Below, one piece after another: positions 24,425 through 34,900 of a DNA stretch of 64,000 nt. The position numbers were made by a program, and so were the translations under genes. The stretch's first letter is position 1. Every line of letters starts with the position of its first letter. The stretch lies in assembly GCA_029204225.1 (NCBI GenBank), contig CM055113.1, forward strand, positions 13,950,406 through 14,014,405, written 5' to 3'. A model generated the notes under the pieces. The model searched no databases. It saw only the letters and a list, made by a program, of their open reading frames with translations, and was not told the origin of the DNA. The DNA is from Diphasiastrum complanatum. Taxonomy: Eukaryota; Streptophyta; Lycopodiopsida; Lycopodiales; Lycopodiaceae.

Positions 24425-24835
24425 AAAAAATAGGTTTCAAAGGAGATCAAGGGAACCATCTGCGCTAGCGCAGATAGTTTCCCATTGCAAAAAACTGTTT
24501 AAAAAACGAGCCAGTCTTTTTTTTCAAAAAACAACAGTCCAAAAAATCTGATGCCTGAACCATTGAATTGAAAACAATGGTTTTCTGTATGTGATCGTCC
24601 ATTGAATTGAAAACAACGGTTTTCTGTCTGTGATCGTCCATTGAATTGAAAACAACGGTTTTCTGTCTGTGATCGTACAACCTGTAATCATTCTTCCAAA
24701 AAATAGGTTTCAAAAGAGAGCAAGAAAACCATCTGCGCTGGCGCAGATGGTTTCCTGTCTCTACCTACAGCATAAAAGTGTTTCAAAAACGGGCTAGGGG
24801 GTTCCTCGTCTTTTTTTCAGAAAACAACGGTTCCC
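24425..24835. repeat. Direct repeat with hairpins flanking a 3 x 39 bp array
   Basis: Two ~115-140-bp direct repeats (about 24425-24540 and 24695-24835) begin AAAAAATAGGTTTCAAA. Each contains an inverted repeat: 24456-24477 (one mismatch) and 24729-24750 (perfect 10-bp arms CCATCTGCGC / GCGCAGATGG, 2-bp loop). Between them a 39-bp unit containing CCATTGAATTGAAAACAA is repeated three times at 24560-24676. A shortened fourth piece occurs at about 24890-24914. Confidence 0.85.
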
Positions 24836-24918
24836 AGCCTAAATACCATTGACTTGAAATCCCTTGACACTTCTAACTTCTAAGCGAGACCATTGAATCT
24901 GTCTGTGATCGTCCATAC

Positions 24919-25281
24919 ATGATGACGATGATGAAGAAACTAGTGGCTAAAGTGAGCAGGGTGTTGAAAGGAACTTTTGCATGTGTGCTATTATCCTCAC
25001 AAACAAACTCATTGATTTCCTCTGATCGTCATTCATTACAACATCCTGTTAATGGATACCATGTAAATGTCTCTTCATCTCTCCCAACCAAAAAAATATA
25101 TAAGGCAAACTGCAGCAACATAGCTCCAGGAAAAGTATACACAAATGTTCATCTGCCAGGAAATCAACCCAGACTTACACAACCTTTCAAACAGAATGTT
25201 GTGAAGTTAGCTGAGGTTCAGAAAATTTTGGTTCCTACAAATGTATCTTTGAACCAAAATGAAATATGTGAATTAGCGTAG
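24919..25281 (+). other. Open reading frame of 120 codons, not recognised
   Basis: Starts MMTMMKKLVAKVSRVLKGTF and ends in a stop at 25281. It has no domain, signal peptide or homology that I recognise. Amino-acid composition is not obviously low-complexity. It overlaps, on the opposite strand, the candidate second exon described at 25218-25335. It could be part of a gene, an RNA, or chance. Confidence 0.2.
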
Positions 25282-25776
25282 TTAATCGAAATACGTTTTT
25301 CTCCAAACGGACAAACGATAGTAGCAGAAATGGTGCTGCAACAGAAGCATCAGCATCTGCCAGCTCAGATACCTCACCTACATTTTCAGAAGATTATCAC
25401 ATAACCAAAACTGTCCATCGTTGTCTATTGAGACAGGGTGGACGGTTTCAAGCATAAAAAAGTGACATTGTTGTCCATCGCTGGACCTCAATGTGTTCTT
25501 GACCTATCACAGCCTTTACATGGTTTAGAGAGACGAGTGGCATATCAAAGCAGAGCATTGTTAAAGCTTTCTTCTCCCGAAAGTAGAGTAAATACGAGAG
25601 GAGTGTAAGAGAGAAGCAGATACATACCGTAAGCTATCAAATCGTTGATCCGTAGGTAGGTAGGGCACACTTTCAGCAAGTGACAGAGGAGCAAAATGAA
25701 GCTGCGTCAGGGCTTTGGCACTCTCGCTTACAGCCTGAAGTGTAAGCAATTGATTCCTTTCCATAACACTGCACAT
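25218..25776 (-). CDS. Candidate two-exon small gene, unknown product
   Basis: On the minus strand an ATG at 25776 opens 49 codons rich in Leu and Ala (MCSVMERNQLLTLQAVSESA ...). They end at a good 5' splice site (TTACG/GTATGT at 25627). A plausible acceptor (TGTTGCAG/CACC) lies at 25336. Joining there keeps the frame and gives 38 further codons ending at TGA 25218-25220, for about 88 aa. I recognise no family. The splice model is inference from site sequences only. The 5' half looks more protein-like than the 3' half, so exon 1 may belong to a different downstream exon. Upstream lies the purine-rich region shared with NMNAT. Confidence 0.25.
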
Positions 25777-26092
25777 GCTTCAATCTAGTCCGCATTTCTT
25801 CAGCAAGAGAGAGGGAGGTACGTGATCAGTGACGCATAATTGCATTCATGCAATTTGTAGCGAGCGCTGCCAGGAGGACGTGAATGAGGAGGGACGACTG
25901 AGCAAATCATGAGCATGTTAGTGAGAGGGAGAGATGACCAGCAAGTTAGTGAGAGGGAGGAGATTGTGAGTGATAGAAGAGAGGAGGAATAGAGAGAGAG
26001 TGCTGCTAGGAGGACGACGAGTCGTGACAGCCGAGAGAGAAGATTATTTTGGATTTAGGGTTTTTTAAGAGTTTAGATATGAAAAATAGCAA

Positions 26093-26097
<5 letters not shown>

Positions 26098-26127
<30 letters not shown>
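26098..26127. repeat. (GA)n microsatellite
   Basis: About 15 perfect GA units. The flank on one side (ATTATTGCTATTTTTCAT when read inversely) is shared with the CT tract at 37775, so the tract is part of a dispersed repeat. Confidence 0.95.
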
Positions 26128-26130
<3 letters not shown>

Positions 26131-26860
26131 CTACAAATGCTAAGATACGTAGGGTTAGTTTGGATTTTCGTGTGATTTTAAAGTTTGTAACTAGGGTTAG
26201 GGTGTTTAAGACTACAATTTCATAAGAAAATAAAAAACCAAGAACATCATCACTAATAAACAAAACATGTTTTATGCATTTTGATTGGGCCCCACGTGTA
26301 CTTTATGGTCTTGACCAATCTAGTCAACAAAATTCCGTGGATGTACATGTGTGTTTCAATATATCTCATATTGCATTTTCTTTTTGATTGAAATTTAATA
26401 CATATCATGTATGTTTGAACTTCGTAAAAAATGAATGAGTAGATGCAAGCTTAAGTATGAAAAGAGTGAAAAAGCTAAGGTTTATGTGAAACTAGGGTTT
26501 TGGAGAAGAGAAACAACATTTAGCCAAGTGTGAGAGGTGCTTAGGGTTTAGGGTTTATAATTTAGAGTAAGGGGCAAGGAGTTTAGAGCTTAGGGTTTAA
26601 GGTTTAGGGTAGAGAATCTAGGGGAGGATATTTACGAATATAGCACATGGGATTGACATAAGCTAATTTGGGGTAAGGGACTTTAAGATCTAGGGAATTA
26701 AGAAATTTAGGGTAAGGGGCTTTGGAATAAGATATCTATATAGGGGGGTGAGAGATATAAGAGAAAGAGCGAAGAGAGACCACCATCCATGGAAAGCTCC
26801 TTGTGGCCTTTTTATATCGAGAATGAGATAATTGAGCAGGAATGGAAATAGTTAGAAAAG

Positions 26861-26861
<1 letters not shown>

Positions 26862-26907
<46 letters not shown>
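26862..26907. repeat. (GA)n microsatellite
   Basis: About 22 GA units followed by GCGAGCGATC. It is not coding. Confidence 0.95.
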
Positions 26908-26914
<7 letters not shown>

Positions 26915-27178
26915 TCTCAAGTGACATAGGGATTCAGGGAGAGATGTTAAGGTGTTCATGCAAGGGAGGGCGCAAGTGAAGAAAATGACAGAGAGAGAAT
27001 GAGAATGTCAGCAGTGATGGAGAAAACGTGTTTCTTGCATTTTCATTGGGCCACGTGTGCCCTAAGTCTTCAATGACAAGTAGTTGAACGACACAGCTGA
27101 AGGGTGACGAGCATTTTTCTGGAACTTTCTAGAAAGGAGTAGAAAGAGAAAAATCTAGAAATTTTGTAGAGAGAGAAG

Positions 27179-27205
27179 GATATATATATATATATATATA
27201 TATAT
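27179..27205. repeat. (TA)n microsatellite
   Basis: Thirteen or so TA units, directly after a GA-rich purine run. Confidence 0.95.
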
Positions 27206-27714
27206 GCATGGAGAAAGAGAGCGCATAGGAGCCAGCGTGACGAGGGTGAGGGAGAGAGGATTTTTCAAAAAAATTAGGGCTTTTTAGGGTTACACACTTT
27301 TTTTAGATCTTAGAATGTAGGCTGTCATGGAAAAAAAGCCATTTCTGGAATTTTAGTGGGCCACGTGTGTCCTAGAATGCGATTACAGACAGCTATCAGC
27401 CTTTTTGACTGGAAGGGCCGGTTGTTGGGCTGCATTATAGGCCCGCGATGGAGGAGGAGATGATTTACATGCTTGCAACAGAGGAGATGGATTAGAAGCC
27501 ATCGTTGGTGGAGTCGTGGATTTGCAGGTGCGCCTCCAGGGAAATAGACTGTATGCTCGGGTGCGCCTCAGGGGAAGCAGATTCTCAAGGTTGTATGCTT
27601 TCGTTGATTAGAGGTTGCAGGTCTGGTGAGCACTAATCTCTGGATTTATTGAGGTAGCGTTGTCTCTACTAGGCTGCATAGCTGCGTCCAGGTAAGCAGA
27701 ATAGTATGTAGGCT

Positions 27715-27814
27715 CTGTGTGTGTGTGTGTGTTGGAATTATCTATTTACTTTGTTTTTGTCTGCTTCAAGGCTGTTGCTCTGAGAATCAATCATGTGGCA
27801 TGGCAGAGATAATG

Positions 27815-27859
<45 letters not shown>
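27715..27859. repeat. Two (TG)n microsatellites
   Basis: A short TG tract at 27715-27732 and a longer one of about 22 units at 27816-27859, separated by unique sequence. Confidence 0.95.
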
Positions 27860-27862
<3 letters not shown>

Positions 27863-28015
27863 AAAATAAGCATACACCTTTTGCATTAGTGAAGATGTAT
27901 GAAAAACCAAATTAGGTGCTTGAGTTGAGTATCACAATTGGAGTAGCGGGAGCATACCTGGCATGGCATGATAGGCTATTGTATGAAGGATTTGGGCAAA
28001 GAGCACTTTTAGTGT

Positions 28016-28372
28016 GTGATCCATGATGTTAGTCAGGATGATATAAATAAGAGAAGGGATGAGTATATTAAATATGGAGCGTCGGAGGTAGTGTTGAGTC
28101 CAACTAATCTGTTTGAGAGAGCCTACATCTTTTCACTTTTCCACATGAAATCTAGGCTGAATAATTCACTCCCACAGGTGGTGCTAGCAATATTAAGGAC
28201 TGGAAAATATTATCCCGGAGCAATGTGGGTGACTCCATACCAAGGAAAAGGAATGGACATAAGTAGGGCCACAACTATTTGGACAGCTATGAGGATGCCA
28301 ACGGTGGTAACATTAGATGATATAATGTTAATTTTCTTTTCAAAAAATGTAGATTTTCGATATTTCAAGTAG
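28016..28372 (+). other. Open reading frame of 118 codons, not recognised
   Basis: Opens with a GTG (stop just upstream) and reads through well-mixed residues such as TGKYYPGAMWVTPYQGKG and SRATTIWTAMRMPTVV before a stop at 28372. The composition looks protein-like, so it may be a remnant of a transposon or host exon. I can name no domain. It lies 0.6 kb before the NMNAT start on the same strand. Confidence 0.25.
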
Positions 28373-28632
28373 TGTGTACCAAGGTTTGATAGCTTGCTTG
28401 CACGTACAACAAATAGAGAAGTTAAAGAAAAGGAAGGCAGATATGACATGTCCGGTGAATATGATGTTGAATGCTGCAATGTACAAGCCAATGAATCAAA
28501 CAAAAACGTAGTATGAACATCTCACGTATCATCAGAGCGACACATCGTGGGCCCTCATAGGCCACGAGAGAGTGTAGAGTGGTAAGCATGTCTCGAAACA
28601 AGCAGTGATAGCGCCTAGCGCCCTCTGATCTC

Positions 28633-28634
<2 letters not shown>

Positions 28635-28683
<49 letters not shown>

Positions 28684-28831
28684 AAATGGCCGATACAAAT
28701 GGATGAAAATCAAAAGAGAACCTGGTTCTTGGGTTAAAAGTGAGGTGTTGGGGAGAGAGAGAGAGAGAGAGAGACTAAATGGGCGATACAAATGGATGAA
28801 AATCAAAAGAGAACCTGGTTCTTAGCTTAAA
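28635..28831. repeat. (GA)n tracts inside a duplicated ~91-bp unit
   Basis: A GA tract (28635-28682) is followed by a ~60-bp block beginning ATCAAATGGCCGATACAAAT. After a second, shorter GA tract (28751-28773) the same block recurs with few changes (28772-28831). The offset is 91 bp. The duplication includes GA tract plus flank, so it arose by slippage or unequal exchange. Confidence 0.9.
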
Positions 28832-28977
28832 AGTCCCAGCCCACATCACGATTTAGCAAAACGTTACCGTACTCGGCATTCCTATTGCCATTGCAGGCAA
28901 GAAGGCAGAACTGGTACCAGATATTTTGAGTTGGGTTGATTATCATGTGAACTGGGACCAGTTCTTGTCTTCTGCAG

Positions 28978-31900
28978 ATGGAAGGTTGTGTGGGTTTGGT
29001 TGGAAGCGCACACAACGAACTTCCATCCGGTAAGCTGTTGAGCAACAAGTACTCATAGCTTTCTCAACCTTTTTCAATCATTCACCCTCCCTCCTAGAAG
29101 AAAACCCAGTAGAAATGATCACAGTATACATTTGATCCAGGAGTTTCTTCCATCTATCGAGAGAAAAATGTAATGGTTTATTTAAAAATTATATATTTGT
29201 ACATAGATACAGTCTTCAAATCTTTACATCGCCAATTTTGTACCTTCAGCATTCTGGAGCTAATAATTCTGTGGGTGGTGTCAGGAGTTTTGGATGTTCC
29301 CCTGCCCTTGGACAAGCTTAGTAGTCAATGCGGATCGCAAAATTGTTCTCGTTTGAATGAGTAAGTGCTTCTGCTTTTTATAGTTCGTGTTGTTATGTCA
29401 TTATTAAGCAGATTACGTTTCTTTCTCTGTTGATTAAAAAAATAGACTACGTTGCTCCAAGCTTTGAGCTAGTGATCCAAATTTTGTAGATTTCACTTAA
29501 GCGAACCTTTGCTCAGCTACTAAACAATTTTGTTCTTTGCTTTGGGTTGTCTTGTAAGAGGCTTCTATTCTAGATCATTATTATCATGAGTAATTTCTTA
29601 AAAGCAAGAAGTTCTTAATGTAACAATGGGAGTTGCAGGCAAGGGACCAAAATCGTTGTGGTATCCACTGGCAGTTTCAATCCACCTACTTATATGCATT
29701 TGCGCATGTTTGGTAAGGTACTACTGGTCCAATTTCTATGTACAAGTTATGTGGTCTTGTAATTTTGAACTCTTTGTAGACTTGCATAAGATTTTGTTCA
29801 CAATAAAAATTCACATTGCATATTCTCAAAGAACCGTTAGAATTTTTTGAGTGTATTTTGAGGCACGCTTATCTGGCAGAACATGCTAGTAGCTTAGAAT
29901 TCAAAGAGGAACCTTACGATCTCAAAGACTTCGATGAACAAATTAGAATTCGATGCAAAAGACTGAGTAAGAAATTTGGGTAAGGAACTTGGAAGGGTAA
30001 CCATAGTCACTAACCAACTTACTTAATAAAGATAATTTTCTGAAGTTTCTTTATGCATCGACACCTCTCTCCCTGATTTGAGACACCAGAGCTTTGGGCT
30101 GCCATCCTTGGATCTAGTTGTCTCAAATCAAGGAGGGACTTAGGGTTACAGGTGGAACCCTCCCCTTTGCCAAAGTACGTTGCAGAAAGCATGGGTCAAC
30201 TAGAAGCATGGTGATTAATATATGATACATGTTGAAATAGTTCCTTCAATATTAGTGAGAGATTACACGAGATGGATACAATAGAACAACAACATTGAGA
30301 TTGCGCATGCATTCTTTAGGCAAATGGGTGTCCCCCAATTTAGAGTTGAAATATCCTTTAGTTGACAATTTGATGCCATGTTATGGTGCTCTTACTTCAG
30401 CTTAAAATAATCAGACATATTTAGTAATCTATGATGTATGAGCAGTTTACATCTTCAAGTTGTGTATATCTATCTACTATCCTGTTTCTCATTTATGTTC
30501 CTTTTCCAACAAGTTATGGCCCACGCCACACTTGACTTGGTGGTAAATTGTAGTTAGGGCAACATTCAATTTGTTTATTGGCCATGAAGCCAAGAAGATG
30601 AGTGGTGGGACATAAAAGGGCATTTTAGACAAATGGCTGCCACGACTACATGTCATGTGATGGATATCAGTTTGGTTGAAAGGATTGATGACAATGATTT
30701 CCGAGAAGGAGCTTTGAGGATTAGTTTCATGAGAAGAGCCTAAATTAAAAAGTGACCTTGAAAATGACAGAGGTACTGATCACCTTCACTTCTAAGGAGA
30801 GAATGTGCTATCATATGTTTGAGCCTCTTACGTGCACCTGCGAAGCAAAAAACATATGCTATCACAAAGAAAGAGGAATGTGATAAGGTAGAGGCAAACG
30901 ATGTAGCCAAGAATGTTGCAAATAAGTTATTGTTTAGAAGAGGATTGATGAATCTATGCATGAACGAGTGAGTCATGAAATACATTCATCAGATGAAATC
31001 CTTGGTACAAGATCTTGGACCCGTTGATGCTAAGATTGCAGATGAACCTCAAGTATCCACTCTTCTCAACAGCTTGCTACATTCACTCAAAAACTTGTAA
31101 TCAGCTTAGAAAGTCAGGTAGATGGAATATCCATGGACTATCTAATATCACTGCAAGATTGAGGCAAGAAGAGCTTAGACAAGAAAAGAGCATGTAGAAA
31201 ACTGGTAACATCATTATGCCCTAGTGAAACACTTGGCAAGAATAGCAAGCCAATCATTGCAAATGATCCTAGGGAATTTATTAAAGCAAAGCATTACAAA
31301 AAGAATTTAGTCTTAGAGATTTGTAATATTCAGGTTATGTTCTCAGGTAGAGAATCTTATTTGCTGTGATTTATGTCTATTAGTCATGCTATGATGCCAT
31401 ATCTGTGGTGTGTCTTCATAATGGTCTTCAAATTAAATCTTCAAGCAATAACATGCAAGCCTCTACATGCACATGTGGGAGTTCCGGGTTTGGGAGAGGA
31501 ATGGATTCGTCTTGCTCTAACTGTTGCAACACTGCAAACCTAACACCTAGCACTAGAGAGGCATAGAAAGAAAGCAAAACAAGAAGCTTGCCACATGTGC
31601 CCTAGAAGTACTCACAAAACCTTCTCCTTGTTGATGATTGATCCAACCTTGGCGATAGGACTTTCTCCATGCAAATCCACAAGAAGACAATAGCAAAGGT
31701 TTTCCTTTGCTCTATTGTACACTTTCCACACCTTGAACATGTAGCATGATGGGAAGTGTGTTTCCCTTCTCCACTCACACCTACATACTTAAGGTGGAGA
31801 GGAGGGACAAACTAGGAGGTTTTAGTATGGGATTGGGGATTCGAAACCCTCTCTAGTGGTGTTCCCTACTCCAATAGCTCTCTGTGCATCGGTAAATTCA

Positions 31901-34900
31901 GGCAATATGCCTTGAATTGCCCAAAGAAGATGCTTTTGACCTTATGGGTCGAAAACCACTAGAAAATAGATTAAGTTCTAAATCATGTGACTTTAAATTT
32001 GAAAGAAGTCTCATCTCTTCCATCTTCTAACACTACTTCATATGTGAATAAATGCTCAAACTATTTTGTATTTGTTTACAATTCTTTTAATTTGGAATCG
32101 TTATTGAATGAAGTGTATTCTTATAATGCCTGGTCTCCATCTAGTATGAATGTTATAAAAAATCATCTAGAATTTTGTCATTCTTATAACCTGAATTGTT
32201 ACCATGTGGGAATTTTACAAAATTCTCAAAAGACCTAGGCTTATTGCAATAGCTTGTAAAACTACGCTAATTGACCTTTTTAAGAGTTAAAATTAAAGGA
32301 TCGAATTCACGTACAACAATCACTTGGCATTCATCAAGATCAAAACAAAAACAGCACCTTGGAACCAAGGTTGCAGTCCGCGTTCCGATTCGCGTTCCGG
32401 AACGCGATCCGGGATTTCCCATTAGGGTTTCCCGGAACGCAATTTTTTTTTTTTTTTGTATAGTTGCCAATATGGGTATCATGTGAAAGGATATAAAAAA
32501 ATCAATTGTTATGCAGATCTGTTGCTTGGTTTCAGATGGCTGCGGGCTACATTGAGTAGAAATCTGGACATCAGTAGACGGTTTAAGAAAACTAGCTGCA
32601 TTTTCATATGGTTTCAGAAATTTGGACTGTGTAGTCTGTCGACTGTTTCGGGTGCGAAACACCAAAAAGTGTGCTTTCACTCAGGGAGTTGGAAGGCCAA
32701 ATCATGAAGAGGCCTTACCGTCGGGGCCGGGGTCAACACAGCTTGGAACACCTAAACTTTGAACCAAGAAATCACCTCAATACAAGAGACGAACCTATTT
32801 ACATAGTGGGGAGTCCTTTGCATGTCCAATTATGCTAGTTGACCTTTCTAAAAGTTAACATCAAAGGATCAAATTTACGTATTTATGTACAGACAATCAC
32901 CTAGCATTCATCAAGATGAAAACAACAAAAGCACCTCATAACACCTAAAGCTTAACGGCCTTTGTGAAGAATTGAGTTTGCGCAACTTGGCTGAATATGG
33001 GGGTGCAAGTTGGCCCCAGAAGAGGGGTTCGCAGAAGTTTGGCCAAGTTACTCAGAAGGACTTCTCACAGAAAGATCTTATCTAGATGCGGCAGACTTTG
33101 AAATGCAAGTCAGCATCTCCTATGGTTCATGGCATGAGAGATATGGCCACTTGAGTCATCAAAGCCTATTACGCTCTATCAAATCAAGCAATGACTTTTG
33201 TGAAGGGTGTGCATTTGGCAAGCAACAAAGGAAAACAGTTCCTAAATCAGAAGCCATGAGGGCAAAGCAAGTATTTGGACTTGTTCATACAGAATTGTGT
33301 GGACCCCTGCAAACTAGATTTGCAGGGGGGGGGGCTTTCTACTTCGTGACCTTCGTCGATGATTTTTTACAGAAGGTATGGGTTTATTTTTTGAAACAAA
33401 AATTTGAGGCAATCAAGTACTTCAAGATCTCATACTGAATATTATTCTTGTGGAAAAGAGGGCCAACTGAATGACAGTTATGTTGCTGCGGCTATGAAGC
33501 CTCTTGCTGTAACTTAAATGTTGACAGCAAATTGGCACCCAGATTGAAACTTAATGTCCTCTGGCTGTCCACGACCTCTTTGAATACTCCTCAAGAGATC
33601 AGACCTTTAACTTCGTTTCACCTGTTGTCCTCTTCCTCAAATTTCTATAGGCAATTGATTCTCCTTGATTCCTTTTTTCAATTGCTTCCAAATCCTCATC
33701 CTTTAGCATCCACAACCATTCCTCTTATACGTCTTGTAATCTTGGCCCAGAATGGGGTTTCTTAATTTTGCCGGCAGGTTACTTTATTACTCCAAATCCT
33801 ATCGTGAGGCCAGTTAGTTTTTAATGTTTTTTTTATCCTTGATTTGCTGTCCAACTGCCTCTGTGCAAATCATTTTCCGTGGCACAAATCTACTTTAATA
33901 ATGTTACACTTCAATCTTGCAAGGATGAGAAATCTTAGCTTCACCTATCTCAAGATGAGTATTTTGGAGTAGCGACAACAAAGGGTTTGCTGCTAGTCTC
34001 TTCATCAGCCAACTGCCCGTAGGTATATTGAGGCATCTCATCAGAGTTCCACATTCTTCTCTGGGCACCCTCTTAGTCAAGATCCTCCTGATCCAGACAT
34101 TTAACATATGCAAAGCAGACTTCAGCTTATGCAACTTGGCAAGACCTAAGCAAGTTACTAAAATCGTCATGCCACTTGTCCTTCACGTGCCCCTCAAAAC
34201 ATAAGACATATGGCTTGTTAACTGGACAACTACACTATAACTAACTCTATATATTGAAGTTCACAAAGAGGACACATTCTATTGATCTAAAGTTTTCTTT
34301 GTTTTAACAAGTGTAGTTGCAAGAAGAAATATCTGCGTTGCTGGTCTTTGTATTGAAAGGACCAATATGGCACTACAACGAACATTTGTGAATTACAAAT
34401 AATATCAGTTTTATGCTAATTATGTTACTGATCTTTTGGTTTGTTGTGAACCTGCTCAACAGAGTTAGCAAAGGATGCATTGCTGTCTGAGGGCTATGAC
34501 TTTCTGGGTGGCTATATGTCTCCTGTCAACGATTCTTATGGAAAACAGGTAGATACTTGTTGATTGATCTTATTTTTTAATTTTTTGAAGACCTCAAACT
34601 AGGTTGCTATGTGCTAGGGATTATTAACAAGTTAATCAAGTTTTTGCCTTAAGAACTTGCTTTCATGCACCGTAGTACTGCCAACAAGGGCTTGCGATGT
34701 ATACCTTTGCCTTCTTTCTTTTTTTAAATTGTATAGATGAAATAAATTTCTGAACGTTAGATAATATAACCAATGCACAATGTATGATCAAATGATTGTT
34801 ATATTTTCACGCTATTTTTAATTTTATTAGCATGAAGAGGAATTGATCTTGAATAGATTAATGGGATCTTCCCCGGTTAGTTTTAGACTTTTGTTATTGT

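Larger units (their letters stand above)
25800..28000. promoter_or_regulatory. Purine-rich, microsatellite-rich region upstream of NMNAT
   Basis: About 2.2 kb of GA-rich DNA with repeated regulatory-looking words. The module ATTGGGCC(C)CACGTGT (inverted CCAAT joined to a G-box) occurs at 26283-26299 and 27045-27060, with a variant TAGTGGGCCACGTGT at 27355-27370. The words TTAGGGTTTA and AGGGTTTA (telo-box-like) cluster at 26536-26611. A textbook heat-shock-element pattern, GAAnnTTCnnGAA, sits at 27122-27134. GA, TA and TG tracts are listed separately. Whether any of this drives the genes on either side is unknown. Confidence 0.45.

Noticed and set aside
24560-24676. Repeat array considered as a CRISPR
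   Set aside because: The 39-bp units are contiguous with no spacers, and the genome is eukaryotic. The same applies to the 32-bp array at 62.2 kb.
26536-26611. Interstitial telomere or chromosome-fusion scar
   Set aside because: Only two or three scattered TTTAGGG-like units occur, mixed with other words; this fits telo-box-like promoter motifs better than telomeric DNA.
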